DNA of 48,490 bases from AC-32 sp036265535. GTDB lineage: Bacteria > Actinomycetota > Thermoleophilia > Gaiellales > Gaiellaceae. Every line of letters begins with the position of its first letter. The first letter of the stretch is position 1. Below are positions 25,396-36,949 of the stretch, piece after piece. The position numbers and the translations under genes were made by a program. The DNA lies in contig DATAOV010000027.1 in NCBI GenBank assembly GCA_036265535.1, positions 1 through 48,490 of the forward strand. Direction: 5' to 3'. The notes under the pieces were generated by a model. The model ran no database searches and was not told the DNA's origin. It saw nothing but the letters and a program-made list of their open reading frames with translations.

Positions 25396-26252
25396 TGCGC
25401 TTCCCGGCGGACTTTGGCGAGCGTCGAGCGGGCGACGGCCTCGCTCCTGCGGCCGATGCCCCACTGCCGCTGGACGCGCTCATCGACGCGAATCAGGGTC
25501 TCGAGCGCCTGCGCGCCGTGAGACCAGCCGAACTTGGCGCCGGTCACGATCCAGGCGTGCTGGTAGAGCCAGTGCTGGACGGTCTTGCTCGTCTTCGGGC
25601 GGTTGGCGAGCCAGGCCTCGAGGCGGAGCGCCCGGGCCGGCAGCGTGATCTCGTCCAGCGGCTCCTTCGGAGCGCCGGGGACGGCGAACGCGGGCGGGCG
25701 GCTCGCAACCGGCTTGGCAGCCGGTTTGCGCTTCGGCTTGGCGGTCGGCTTGCGCTTCGGCTTGACAGCGGGCTTGACGGCGGGCTTGGCAGCAGGCTCC
25801 TTCACGGGAGCCACCGGGACGGTTGCCGCTGCCAGGTTTGCGAGCTTGATCGTCGTGCCCCGGTACGAGGAGGAGTCGACGGGCCGGCCGTGCTCGGCGT
25901 AGGCGCCTCGCACGAGGCGCAGCACGATCGTCGGCGCCCCGGTGTCCAGAACGCGGGTGCCCGCAGCCGGGCTCTGCGTCAGGACGCGATTCGCCGCGAA
26001 GCCGTGAACTGCGCCGCTCACGCGCCAGGCAAAGCCGCCGTCCTCCAGGATCCCCTTGGCGAAGACGTAGGCCTGGCCGGCGACCGACGGGACGACGAGC
26101 TCGGGCGTCCGGGCAGGCGCAGCCTTCGAGCTGGTGCTCGAGGGGCCGATGATGGTCGTGTCCGCGGCGAACGTGAACGCCGCGGTTGAGAGCACCCAGA
26201 TGAGTGCCACCACGACCGCACGAGGCAAGAGCGCGGCAAGCCGGACCGCCAT
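25392..26252 (-). CDS. Secreted or membrane-anchored protein with one PASTA-like domain
   Basis: The 286-residue protein has an N-terminal hydrophobic segment (AVVVALIWVLSTAAFTFAA). A PASTA-like domain follows (PELVVPSVAGQAYVFAKGILEDGGFAWRV ... ILTQSPAAGTRV-like VLTQSPAAGTRVLDTGAPTIVLRL). Next come a Lys/Pro repeat linker (KPAVKPKRKPTAKPKRKPAAKP) and a helical C-terminal region. PASTA domains bind peptidoglycan stem peptides or muropeptides in other proteins. I choose the ATG at 26252, since GAAGGG lies 6 bases before it. It heads the minor pilin operon, which suggests a wall anchor or guide for the pilus (inference). Confidence 0.78.
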   Translation of the reverse strand: MAVRLAALLPRAVVVALIWVLSTAAFTFAADTTIIGPSSTSSKAAPARTPELVVPSVAGQAYVFAKGILEDGGFAWRVSGAVHGFAANRVLTQSPAAGTRVLDTGAPTIVLRLVRGAYAEHGRPVDSSSYRGTTIKLANLAAATVPVAPVKEPAAKPAVKPAVKPKRKPTAKPKRKPAAKPVASRPPAFAVPGAPKEPLDEITLPARALRLEAWLANRPKTSKTVQHWLYQHAWIVTGAKFGWSHGAQALETLIRVDERVQRQWGIGRRSEAVARSTLAKVRREAQ

Positions 26253-26406
26253 GACCATCCCTTCGGCAGGACGATGGGGCGGTGTCATCCCCCTACCGGG
26301 TGAATCGGCGAGAACGGGTTAGCCCAGTTGCGCTTGATTGCCTAAGAGCCGTTTCCGCCGCGGCGGGCAAGCAGCCGCTGCACAGCCTGCTCCCGAAGCG
26401 CAATGA

Positions 26407-27465
26407 TTGGATCGCGTGAAGGAGATCCTCGGCGACATCAAACGCTGGCAACAGGGCGGCGAGCGCATCGCGCTCGCGACCGTCGTCGCCACACGCCGTT
26501 CGGCGCCGCGGCCGGTCGGCGCCAAGCTCGGCGTCTCCACCGGCGGCGAGCTCGCCGGCTCCGTCTCGGGCGGCTGTGTAGAGAACGAGGTCTACGGCGT
26601 CGCGCAGGAGGTGCTCGGCGGGGCCGGGCCGCGGCTGCTCACGTACGGGATCTCGGACGACCTCGCGCTCGAGGTTGGACTGCCTTGCGGCGGCGAGATC
26701 GACGTGTTCGTCGAGGAAGCCGACGAGCGGCTGCTCGAACGCCTGCGGGCGATCGTCGAGGACGAGCGGCGCGCCGTGCTGTTCACCGTCGTGGACGGCG
26801 AGGGCATCGGCGAGACATGGCTCGCGGTCGAGGGCGAGGCAACCGAGGCGCCCACCGCGCTTGCGGCGCAGGTCGACGAGCTACTCCGGTTGGGCCGCAG
26901 TCGCGCATTCGAACACGAGGGGCGCACCGTCTTTGCGGACGTCTTCGAACCGCCCCCACGTCTGCTCGTGATCGGAGCGGTCGACACGGCCGAGGCGCTC
27001 TGCGGAGCCGCCAAGCAACTCGGCTGGAGAACGATCGTCGCCGACGCGCGCGGCAAGTTCGCAACGGCGGAACGGATCCCTAGCGCCGACGAGCTCGTCG
27101 TCGGCTGGCCCGAGGAGGCGCTCGAGCATGTCCGCCCGGACTCGGCCACCGCCGTCATCGTCCTGACGCACGACGACCGCTTCGACGTTCCCGCGCTGAA
27201 GGGCGCGCTCGAGACGGACGCCTTCTACGTCGGAGCGCTCGGCTCCCGCCGCAACCAGGAACGACGCCGCGAGCGCCTGCTGGAGGCGGGCGTGCTCGAG
27301 GAGTCGCTCGACCGGATCTCCGGGCCGTGCGGGCTCGACATCGGCGCGGTCACACCGGCCGAGACGGCGGTCTCGATCCTGGCCGAGATGCTGGCAAGGC
27401 GCGCCGACCGTTCCGGCGGCCCGCTCCAGACCGCGAGCGGCCGCATCCACGCAGGCGTCGACTAG
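26407..27465 (+). CDS. XdhC/CoxF-family molybdenum-cofactor maturation factor
   Basis: XdhC-type proteins bind molybdenum cofactor, help sulfurate it and hand it to xanthine or CO dehydrogenases. The 352 residues have the XdhC N-terminal domain (ALATVVATRRSAPRPVGAKLGVSTGGELAGSVSGGCVENEV, with the conserved GGCVE) and the C-terminal Rossmann domain (RLLVIGAVDTAEALCGAAKQLGW, VGALGSRRNQERRRERL, GLDIGAVTPAETAVSILAEML). The TTG at 26407 or the GTG at 26416 may start it; neither has a clear ribosome binding site. It converges on coxE, sharing overlapped stop codons. It likely serves the form II dehydrogenase, or both. Confidence 0.9.
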   Translation: MDRVKEILGDIKRWQQGGERIALATVVATRRSAPRPVGAKLGVSTGGELAGSVSGGCVENEVYGVAQEVLGGAGPRLLTYGISDDLALEVGLPCGGEIDVFVEEADERLLERLRAIVEDERRAVLFTVVDGEGIGETWLAVEGEATEAPTALAAQVDELLRLGRSRAFEHEGRTVFADVFEPPPRLLVIGAVDTAEALCGAAKQLGWRTIVADARGKFATAERIPSADELVVGWPEEALEHVRPDSATAVIVLTHDDRFDVPALKGALETDAFYVGALGSRRNQERRRERLLEAGVLEESLDRISGPCGLDIGAVTPAETAVSILAEMLARRADRSGGPLQTASGRIHAGVD

Positions 27466-28514
27466 GCAGCCGTACGGGCCAACCGCTCCGCGACCGCCTC
27501 CAGGCTCGCGAGGTTGTGCCCGGCGGCGAAGTCGTCCACGAAGGGCAGCGCCGCCTTCATTCCCCGGGCCAGCGGCTCGTAGGCCGGGTCCTCCTGGAGC
27601 GGGTTCAGCCACACCACCCGGTGCGCGAGACGCGAGAGCCGCGCCATCTGCTCGGCCAGCAGGTCAGGGTCGCCGACCTCGAGCCCGTCCGAGCAGAAGA
27701 CGACGACCGCGCCTCGGGCCAGCCCGCCGTGCCCGAAGTCGTCGAGGAAGCGCTTCAGCGACTCGCCGATCCGCGTGCCCCCGTCCCAGTCGACCACCTC
27801 GCCGGCTGCACGGCGGAGAGCCTCGTCGTGATCGGCGGTTCGAAGCGCCCTCGTCACCCGCGTCAGACGGGTTCCGAAGCAGAAGGCCTCCCAGCGCGGG
27901 TTCGCACGAAGCGCCGCGTGGGCGAACATCACGAGCGCACGTGAGTAGTCCGCCATCGAGCCCGACACGTCGAGCAGGAGCACGAGCCGGCGCGGCTGCA
28001 GGCGGCGCTCGCGCCAGGCCCGCTCGACGGGCTCGCCGGCCGTCCGAAACGAGCGGCGAAGTGTCCGCCGCAGGTCGGGAGCCCCACGCCGGGCGCCGGT
28101 CCGCCGGCGGGAGCGCCGTAGCGGCACCGCGAGTGACACGCGGGCCATCAGGGCCGCCAGCTGCTGGAGCTCGTCGGACGAGCAGTCCGCGAAGCTCTTG
28201 TGCCGGAGGAGCTCGAGCGGGCTCGCGAGAGCGAGCTCGACCTCGGGCGCGAGCTCGGCGGTGACGCGGACGCGTACGGCGGACTCCGCCATCGCGGCGC
28301 GCGAATCGCCGAAGAAGGTCGCGAACACCCGGTCGTAGACGGGTAGGTCCTGCCGGCGCGACACGAGCGTCGTGCGGCCGGCCCAGTACAGATCGCGGGG
28401 CTCGAGCAGCGCCGCGGCGCGGCAGAAGCGGACGATCCGCCCGGTTCCGACGGGCAGGCCCTCGTCCCGCAGCGACCGCGAGAAGCCGGTCAGGATCGCG
28501 ACGGGCTCAGTCAC
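27462..28514 (-). CDS. coxE: CoxE-family VWA-domain protein for CO dehydrogenase maturation
   Basis: CoxE works with the ATPase CoxD in building the unusual Cu-S-Mo centre of CO dehydrogenase. The 350-residue protein ends in a VWA domain with an intact MIDAS motif (LLLDVSGSMADYSRALVMF, later WDGGTRIGESL and VVFCSDGLEVGD). The N-terminal part matches CoxE-like proteins (VYDRVFATFFG). It overlaps coxD by 8 bases, so the two are coupled, as MoxR/VWA pairs usually are. Its stop codon shares the CTAG tetramer with that of the convergent XdhC gene. Confidence 0.9.
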   Translation of the reverse strand: MTEPVAILTGFSRSLRDEGLPVGTGRIVRFCRAAALLEPRDLYWAGRTTLVSRRQDLPVYDRVFATFFGDSRAAMAESAVRVRVTAELAPEVELALASPLELLRHKSFADCSSDELQQLAALMARVSLAVPLRRSRRRTGARRGAPDLRRTLRRSFRTAGEPVERAWRERRLQPRRLVLLLDVSGSMADYSRALVMFAHAALRANPRWEAFCFGTRLTRVTRALRTADHDEALRRAAGEVVDWDGGTRIGESLKRFLDDFGHGGLARGAVVVFCSDGLEVGDPDLLAEQMARLSRLAHRVVWLNPLQEDPAYEPLARGMKAALPFVDDFAAGHNLASLEAVAERLARTAA

Positions 28515-29376
28515 GGAGAAGCTCGGGCAGAGCCGCCTCGACGCGGCGGAGATCCTCTCGGTTCTTTACGGCCCAACCGAGGGTCTGCTGCGCCTCGTCC
28601 CCGTCGATTGAGCGAGCGCCGAGAACGGTCAGCGCCTGGGCCCAGTCGATCGCCTCGGCCACGCCCGGCTGCTTCACGAGCTCGAGCGCGCGCAGCTTCG
28701 CCACGGCGGCGGCCACGGACCGCGCGAGCTGCTCCGAGACGGCGGGCACGCGGAGCCGGATGATCTCGACCTCCCGTTCGAGCTCGGGGAAGTCGATCCA
28801 GTGGTAGAGGCACCGGCGCTTGAGCGCGTCGTGAAGCTCGCGCGTCCGGTTGGAGGTGATGACCACAGCAGGCGGCTCGTCGCCGGCGATCGGCCCCAGC
28901 TCGGGCACGGTCACGGCGTAGTCCGAGAGCACCTCGAGAAGGAAGGCCTCGAACTCGTCGTCTGCGCGGTCGAGCTCGTCGATCAAGAGCAGCGCCTTCG
29001 AGCCCGCGCGGATCGCCCGCAGCAGCGGGCGCTCGAGCAGGAAGTCGGGCCCGTAGAGCTCCTCGATGCGGCTGCTCGGGTCCACCTCCCCCGTCTGGAG
29101 CGCGCGTGCGTACAGGAGCTGACGGGCATAGTCCCATTCGTAAAGCGCCTGCCCCGCGTCGATCCCTTCGTAGCACTGGAGCCGGATCAGCTCGGCGTCG
29201 AGCAGCCCGCTCAGGGTCTTCCCCACCTCGGTCTTGCCGACCCCAGCCTCGCCTTCGAGCAACAGCGGCCGCCGCATCTCGAGTGCGAGGAAGATCGCCG
29301 TCGCCAACCCCCGGTCGGGCAGGTACGAAGCTTCGCCCAGGGCGCGTTCTACCTCGTCGACCGAGCCGAAACGCAT
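28507..29376 (-). CDS. coxD: CoxD, MoxR-type AAA+ ATPase for CO dehydrogenase maturation
   Basis: CoxD is a MoxR-type AAA+ chaperone that helps mature the active site of CO dehydrogenase (known from Afipia/Oligotropha). The 289 residues have Walker A (LLEGEAGVGKTEVGKTL, near residue 41), the CoxD/MoxR segment (LIRLQCYEGIDAGQALYEWDYARQLL), Walker B (ALLLIDELDRADDEFEAFLLEVL), sensor 1 (VVITSNRTRELHDALKRRCLYHWIDFP). It starts at an ATG (29376), divergent from coxS of the form II set with an 86-base gap that must hold both promoters. Confidence 0.94.
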   Translation of the reverse strand: MRFGSVDEVERALGEASYLPDRGLATAIFLALEMRRPLLLEGEAGVGKTEVGKTLSGLLDAELIRLQCYEGIDAGQALYEWDYARQLLYARALQTGEVDPSSRIEELYGPDFLLERPLLRAIRAGSKALLLIDELDRADDEFEAFLLEVLSDYAVTVPELGPIAGDEPPAVVITSNRTRELHDALKRRCLYHWIDFPELEREVEIIRLRVPAVSEQLARSVAAAVAKLRALELVKQPGVAEAIDWAQALTVLGARSIDGDEAQQTLGWAVKNREDLRRVEAALPELLRD

Positions 29377-29462
29377 GCGGACATCGTAGGGACGTGGCGA
29401 AGAACGCGGGCGAGGCGTATTGTCGCCGGCACGTCCGCGTCCGACCGTAAGGGGGGTCGAGC

Positions 29463-29924
29463 ATGCACGTCGCGATCACTGTCAACGGTGGTCTTCGCGA
29501 AGCCGACGTGGAGCCCCGGACGTTGCTGGTCGACTTCCTCCGTGAGCACCTCGGCCTCACGGGCACGAAGGTCGCCTGCGACACGTCCCAGTGCGGCTCC
29601 TGCACGGTGCATCTCGATGGCAAAGCCGTGAAGTCGTGCACGGTCCTCGCCGTGCAGGCCGAGGGCGCGACGATCACGACGATCGAGGGGCTGGCCGCGA
29701 ACGGCGCTCTCCACGCCGTGCAAGAGGCCTTTCACGAGCATCATGCCCTGCAATGCGGCTTTTGCACTCCGGGGATGATCATGACCACCGTCGATCTCCT
29801 CGGTAGGAATCCGGATCCAAGCGACGAGGAGATCCGGCACGGACTCGAGGGGAATCTGTGCCGTTGCACCGGCTATCACAACATCGTTCGAGCCGTGCAT
29901 GAGGCGGCTGAAGCGGTGCGATGA
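29463..29924 (+). CDS. coxS: CO dehydrogenase-type small subunit, [2Fe-2S] protein (form II set)
   Basis: The small subunit carries two [2Fe-2S] clusters and passes electrons from the Mo site to FAD. The 153 residues have the plant-type ferredoxin site (KVACDTSQCGSCTVHLDGKAVKSC) and the C-terminal site (LQCGFCTPGMIM ... GNLCRCTGYHNIV). Ribosome binding site AGGGGGG at 6-7 bases. The stop overlaps the coxL start by 4 bases. First gene of the S-L-M order known for form II enzymes. Confidence 0.95.
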   Translation: MHVAITVNGGLREADVEPRTLLVDFLREHLGLTGTKVACDTSQCGSCTVHLDGKAVKSCTVLAVQAEGATITTIEGLAANGALHAVQEAFHEHHALQCGFCTPGMIMTTVDLLGRNPDPSDEEIRHGLEGNLCRCTGYHNIVRAVHEAAEAVR

Positions 29925-32296
29925 CGACAGAGGCGCCTCCGAAGCTCTTCGGCGAGCCGGTCAGGCGAGTCGAGGACGCCCGCCTGATCACGGGTTCGGC
30001 GAAGTACCTCGACGACCTCAAGCTGCCGGGGATGGCGCACGTGGCGATCTTGCGCTCGCCCTACGCGCACGCCCGCATCACGAGCATCGACACGGCCAAG
30101 GCAGCCGCTCACCCGGGCGTGATCGCCGTCTTCACCGGGGAGGACTTCGAGCACCTACCGGCGCTCCCCTGTGCGTGGCAGGCGGGCGGGGTCGAGAACT
30201 TCGTCAACACGCCGAGGGCGCTCGAGATCGACCGTGTCACCTTCACCGGCGCGGGGGTCGCAGCCGTCGTCGCCGAGAGCAAGTACGCAGCCGAGGACGC
30301 GCTCGAGCTGATCGAGGTCGGCTGGGAGCCCCTCGACGTCCTGGTCGACGCCGAGCAGGCTGCAGCAGAGGGCGCGCTCCAGCTACACGAGAACGCGCCG
30401 GGGAACATCGTTATGGACTGGACGTGCGGCGACGAGCAGGCGACGGCGGACGCGCTCGGCGAGGCGGAGGTCGTCGTCGAGGAGCGTGTGGTCAACCAGC
30501 GGCTCATCCCTACGCCCATGGAAGGCCGCGGCGCCGCGGCCGAGTTCGAGCCGGCGACTGGCCGCTACACGGTCTGGATGTCCTCGCAGGACCCGCACAT
30601 CATGCGCCTGCTGATGACGGCGTTCGTCTTCGGCATCCCCGAGACGAAGATGCGCTGCGTCGCGCTCCATGTCGGCGGCGGCTTCGGTACCAAGATCTTC
30701 CTCTATCCGGAGTACGTGCTGATGGCCGCGCTCGCCGAGAAGGTCGGGCGCCCGGTGAAGTGGGTGGAGACTCGCCGGGAGAACTACGCGGCGACCACGC
30801 ACGGCCGCGACCACACGACGTACCTTGAGATCGGAGCGAAGCGCGACGGCACGATCACGGCGCTCAGGGCCAAGACCTACGCGAATCTCGGCGGAGTCCT
30901 CTCGACAATCGCCCCGGGCATCCCTACGACCCTGTACGGGCGGATGCTCTCAGGCGCCTACCGCATCCCGAACATCCACTGCCGCGTGCTCGGCGTCTAC
31001 ACGAACACCGGCATGGTCGACGCGTACCGAGGAGCCGGGCGGCCCGAGGCGACCTACCTCGTCGAGCGTGCCGTCGACCTTCTGGCCCGAGAGCTCGAGC
31101 TCGACCCGGTCGCGATCCGCCGCAAGAACTTCATCCCGCCGGAGGACTTTCCCTACGACCCGGGGATCCTCCGAGGCCTGCACTACGACACCGGCGACTA
31201 CGGAAAGGCTCTCGACCGCGCCCTCGAGATCGTCGATTACGAAGGCTTCCGCAGCGAGCAGGAGGAGGCGCGCGGCCAGGGTCGCCACCTCGGGATCGGC
31301 TTCTCCACGTACGTCGAGATCTGCGGTGCGGCACCCTCGGCCTGGATCGGGACGGTCGGCGAGGGCTGGGGTGCCTCGATGTGGGAGAGCGCCACCGTGC
31401 GGGTGCACCTCACGGGCAAGGCCGTCGTCACGATCGGGACGCAGCCGCAGGGACAGGGACATGAGACGACGGCGTCCCAGATCGTCGCCTCAGAGCTCGG
31501 GATTCCGATCGAAGACGTGACCGTCGAGCTCGGCGACACTCAAGGGGCGCCCTTCGGCTACGGCACGTACGCCAGCCGGAGCGCCGCCGTTGGTGCGGTC
31601 GCCGTCTACAAGAGCCTCCAGCGCATCAAGCAGAAAGCCCGGCGCGTGGCGGCGCACATGCTCGAGGCGGACGTCGAGGACGTCGAGTTCGAGGGAGGAC
31701 GGGCTTTCGTCAAGGGCTCGCCCGAGACCGGCAAGACGATCCAGGAGATCGCCGGAGCCGCGGCGCTCGCGTACGACCTCCCGGAGGGCGAGGAGCCGTT
31801 CCTCGACGACACCACCTACTACGACCCGCCGAACTGCACCTTCCCTTTCGGCACGCACGTCGCCGTGGTCGAGGTGGACGGTGAGACCGGCGAGATCGCG
31901 CTGAAGCGGTACGTCGCGGTGGACGATGTCGGCGTCGTGATCAACCCGATGATCGTCGACGGCCAGGTTCACGGCGGAATCGCGCAAGGGATCGCACAGG
32001 CCCTCTGGGAGCACGGTATCTACGACGAGAACGGCCAGCTCGCGACCTCGAGCCTGATGGACTACGCAGTCCCCAAGACGGGCTTCTTCCCGCCGTTCGA
32101 GATCGACCGGACCGAGACGCCGACCGACGTCAACCCGCTTGGTGTCAAGGGCGCAGGCGAGACCGGCACGATCGCCTCCACCCCGGCGGTCGTGAACGCT
32201 GTCGTCGACGCGCTCGCGCCGCTTGGGATCCGGCACCTGGAAATGCCGCTGACGCCCGAACGCGTGTGGCGTGCGATGCACGGGGCGAAGGGGTAG
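29921..32296 (+). CDS. coxL: CO dehydrogenase-type large subunit, form II (AYRGAGR)
   Basis: This molybdopterin-binding catalytic subunit belongs to the xanthine oxidase family. Of the 791 residues, the active-site loop at residues 368-374 reads AYRGAGR, the form II signature, rather than AYxCSFR of the proven CO-oxidising form I. The molybdopterin loops (GGGFGTKIFLYPEYV, QGQGHETTASQIV) and the C-terminal active-site Glu (GVKGAGETGTIASTPAV) are present. Form II enzymes are poorly characterised; some oxidise CO slowly, and others may use different substrates. The gene stands in S-L-M order. Confidence 0.94.
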   Translation: MTTEAPPKLFGEPVRRVEDARLITGSAKYLDDLKLPGMAHVAILRSPYAHARITSIDTAKAAAHPGVIAVFTGEDFEHLPALPCAWQAGGVENFVNTPRALEIDRVTFTGAGVAAVVAESKYAAEDALELIEVGWEPLDVLVDAEQAAAEGALQLHENAPGNIVMDWTCGDEQATADALGEAEVVVEERVVNQRLIPTPMEGRGAAAEFEPATGRYTVWMSSQDPHIMRLLMTAFVFGIPETKMRCVALHVGGGFGTKIFLYPEYVLMAALAEKVGRPVKWVETRRENYAATTHGRDHTTYLEIGAKRDGTITALRAKTYANLGGVLSTIAPGIPTTLYGRMLSGAYRIPNIHCRVLGVYTNTGMVDAYRGAGRPEATYLVERAVDLLARELELDPVAIRRKNFIPPEDFPYDPGILRGLHYDTGDYGKALDRALEIVDYEGFRSEQEEARGQGRHLGIGFSTYVEICGAAPSAWIGTVGEGWGASMWESATVRVHLTGKAVVTIGTQPQGQGHETTASQIVASELGIPIEDVTVELGDTQGAPFGYGTYASRSAAVGAVAVYKSLQRIKQKARRVAAHMLEADVEDVEFEGGRAFVKGSPETGKTIQEIAGAAALAYDLPEGEEPFLDDTTYYDPPNCTFPFGTHVAVVEVDGETGEIALKRYVAVDDVGVVINPMIVDGQVHGGIAQGIAQALWEHGIYDENGQLATSSLMDYAVPKTGFFPPFEIDRTETPTDVNPLGVKGAGETGTIASTPAVVNAVVDALAPLGIRHLEMPLTPERVWRAMHGAKG

Positions 32297-32303
32297 GGGC
32301 TCG

Positions 32304-33179
32304 ATGTACACGATGCGTCCGGCCGAGTTCGATTACCGGCACCCGGCGACCCTCGCAGAGGCGGTGTCGATGCTGACCGAGCTCGAGGAGGCGCGCCCGC
32401 TCGCGGGCGGGCACAGCCTGCTCCCGATGATGAAGCTGCGACTGAGCACGCCCGAGGCCCTCGTCGACCTCGGCGGCATCGCGGGCCTCGACGGAATCGC
32501 CGAGGACGACGGCGGCTTGAGGATCGGAGCGCTCGCCACCCACGCGTCCGTCGCCGACTCCGAGCTCGTCCAGGCCCGCTGTCCGGTGCTCGCGGAGACG
32601 GCTGCGCTCATCGGCGACCTCCAGGTGCGCAACCGCGGCACCATCGGCGGGAGCGTCGCCCACGCGGATCCCGCCGCCGACTATCCGACGCTGCTGAAAG
32701 CGCTCGGCGCCGTGATCAGCGCCGTTGGGCGAGACGGCGAGCGCGAGATCGCCGTCGACGAGTTCTTCATCGACGTCTTCACGACAGCGCTCCAGCCGGG
32801 CGAGCTGGTGCTGTCGGTGCGGGTGCCCTCGACGCCGACCGGGACCGGAGCCGTTTACGTCAAACACCGCCATCCGGCCTCGAGCTACGCCGTCGTCGGC
32901 GTCGCCGCGGTGGTGTCGGTCGAGGAGGCAGCCTGCACGCGCGCACAGCTGACGATCGGCGGCGCGGTGCGGACGCCGGTGCACGCCACGGCGGCGGCCG
33001 AGGCGCTCCTCGGCGTGTCGGGGTCGGAGGAGGAGATCACAGACGCGGCCGGGAGGGTCGCCGAGTCGCTCCCGGACGCGCTGGGCGACCTCTACGCGTC
33101 CGCGGAGTACCGGGTCCACCTGGCGACGGTGCTCGCCAAGCGCGCGTGCCTCGCCGCCTTCGAGCGGGCCTCGTCCTAG
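32304..33179 (+). CDS. coxM: CO dehydrogenase-type medium subunit, FAD-binding (form II set)
   Basis: The FAD subunit passes electrons to the quinone pool. The start is the ATG at 32304 (MYTMRPAEFDYRHP), 7 bases after the coxL stop, giving 291 residues. The two FAD-binding motifs are clear: ARPLAGGHSLLPMMKLRL and NRGTIGGSVAHADPAADYP. The C-terminal CO dehydrogenase flavoprotein domain is complete. The TAG stop overlaps the TAG of coxG on the other strand within CTAG, so the two cox clusters meet tail to tail with no gap. Confidence 0.94.
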   Translation: MYTMRPAEFDYRHPATLAEAVSMLTELEEARPLAGGHSLLPMMKLRLSTPEALVDLGGIAGLDGIAEDDGGLRIGALATHASVADSELVQARCPVLAETAALIGDLQVRNRGTIGGSVAHADPAADYPTLLKALGAVISAVGRDGEREIAVDEFFIDVFTTALQPGELVLSVRVPSTPTGTGAVYVKHRHPASSYAVVGVAAVVSVEEAACTRAQLTIGGAVRTPVHATAAAEALLGVSGSEEEITDAAGRVAESLPDALGDLYASAEYRVHLATVLAKRACLAAFERASS

Positions 33180-33745
33180 CCTCGCCGGAAAAGCCGCCGG
33201 AAGAAGCCGCCGACACTTCGGACCAGCGCGCCGAAGCCCAGCGAGAGCCCCGAGACGGGCTTCGCCTGCGCCTCCCTGGCGGCCTGTGCCTCTTCCGGCT
33301 CGGCCGCGAGCTGGGCCTGGAGACAATCGGCGAAGCGCGTCACGAGCTGGGAGGAGACGTCCTCGACGATCCCCCGCCCGTACTGGGCGACCGCGCCGGT
33401 CAGGCTGAGGTCGGTGACGATGTCGATCTTGGTCCCGCCGTTGACCCCGCTGAGTGAAGACTCGATCGTCGCCTGTGCCGCTCCACGCCCACGCGCCTCA
33501 CGTGCCCGCGCGCTCAGCGTCGCGCGACGGGCCGCCTCGTCCAGGGCCTCCTGCTTGACGTCGGTGGCGAACGTCAGCGAGATCGGCCCGAGCTTGACCT
33601 GCATCGTTGCCTTCCACGTCGACTCGTCGACTGTCTCGTCGAGCGTGGCGCCCGGCATGCACGGGATGACGCGCGGCACGTCGATCAGCAGGTCCCAGGC
33701 TGCCTCAGGCGGGGCGGGCACTTCGAACGAGTTCTCGAGCCGCAT
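33176..33745 (-). CDS. coxG: CoxG-family protein (membrane recruitment of CO dehydrogenase)
   Basis: CoxG is an SRPBCC/START-fold protein reported to tether CO dehydrogenase to the membrane or deliver quinone. The 189 residues fit: MRLENSFEVPAPPEAAWDLLIDVPRVIPCMPGATL at the N-terminus and GAVAQYGRGIVEDVSSQLVTRFADCLQAQL, typical of CoxG. A flexible Ala/Glu linker follows, then a short amphipathic, Arg-rich end (LVRSVGGFFRRLFRRG) suited to bind membrane. It starts at an ATG overlapping the XdhC-YHS stop by one base. It is last in the form I operon. Confidence 0.93.
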   Translation of the reverse strand: MRLENSFEVPAPPEAAWDLLIDVPRVIPCMPGATLDETVDESTWKATMQVKLGPISLTFATDVKQEALDEAARRATLSARAREARGRGAAQATIESSLSGVNGGTKIDIVTDLSLTGAVAQYGRGIVEDVSSQLVTRFADCLQAQLAAEPEEAQAAREAQAKPVSGLSLGFGALVRSVGGFFRRLFRRG

Positions 33746-34601
33746 CAGACGCGGGCGGCTTCGAAGCGGCGCCGGCAGCCAGGCCCGCAGAAGTAGTACG
33801 TCGTTCCGTCGCGGACGACGATTTCGCGCGCGGCGGCGATCGAGACCGTCATCCCGCAGACGGGATCGACGGCCTCCTCCACGGCTTCTGCCGGCGAGAC
33901 GCCACGGGTGTGCCGCCAGGCGACGAGCTCCGCGAGGATCGCGACCGCGATCTCTTCCTGGCTCGAGGGGCCGAGGTCGAGTCCCGCGGGGCTTCGGACG
34001 CGCGCGAGCGCCTCCTCGTCGAGACCACGGGCGCGCAGCTCCGCGAGCACCGCGCTCGCACGGCGGGCGCTCGCGACCAACCCCACGTACCCCGCCTCGG
34101 TCCGGAGCACGGCGGCCAACGCGTCCTCGTCGCCGTGCCCCATCGACGCGACCACAACGGCGTCTGCTTCCTCGACGAGCTCGTCTCCAACACGCCAGCC
34201 GATCGCGGTCGCCAGTTCCCGCAGAGTCCGTGCTGCAGGGCTGAGGCCGACCACGGCCAGGAGCGGCTTGGGCAGATGCGGCTCGACGATGACCTCGACC
34301 GTTCCCTCGGAAGCGCACGAGCTCTCAGCGATGACGACGTCTCCTTCCTCCGCCTCGGTTCCCGCCGGGCCGATCCGAACGAGCCTCGGCTCCCCGTCAG
34401 CGAGCGCGCGCAGGGCCTCGCGAATCACGATCGGCTCCGAGCAGGCGCCTCCGACCCAGCCGAAGAGCTCTCCGCCCCGCGTGACGAGCGCCCGGTCGCC
34501 TCGGCGGGTCGAAGCGGGACGCTCGACGTTCACGACCGTCGCAAGCACGTATGGCTCACCTTCAGAGGCGAACCGCCCCGCCCGGACTAAGACAGGCTCG
34601 G

Positions 34602-34605
<4 letters not shown>
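33745..34605 (-). CDS. XdhC-like maturation factor fused to a C-terminal YHS domain
   Basis: The first 225 residues are XdhC/CoxF-like (YVLATVVNVERPASTRRGDRALVTRGGELFGWVGGACSEPIV, VVIAESSCASEGTVEVIVEPHLPKPLLAVVGLSPAARTL, GLDLGPSSQEEIAVAILAELVAWR). The last 45 residues are a YHS-type domain (AVDPVCGMTVSIAAAREIVVRDGTTYYFCGPGCRRRFEA) with the CGM, FCGPGC cysteine pattern that binds metal, often copper or zinc. Form I CO dehydrogenase has a Cu-S-Mo centre, so a copper role is tempting (inference). It overlaps coxL by 4 bases and coxG by 1 base. Confidence 0.9.
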
Positions 34606-36947
<2,342 letters not shown>

Positions 36948-36949
36948 CT

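Noticed and set aside
26303..26309. GCCGATT (minus) before the PASTA-type gene as a ninth regulon promoter
   Set aside because: The -35 position reads AACT, the start codon is 50 bases away, and the pattern fails in both points.
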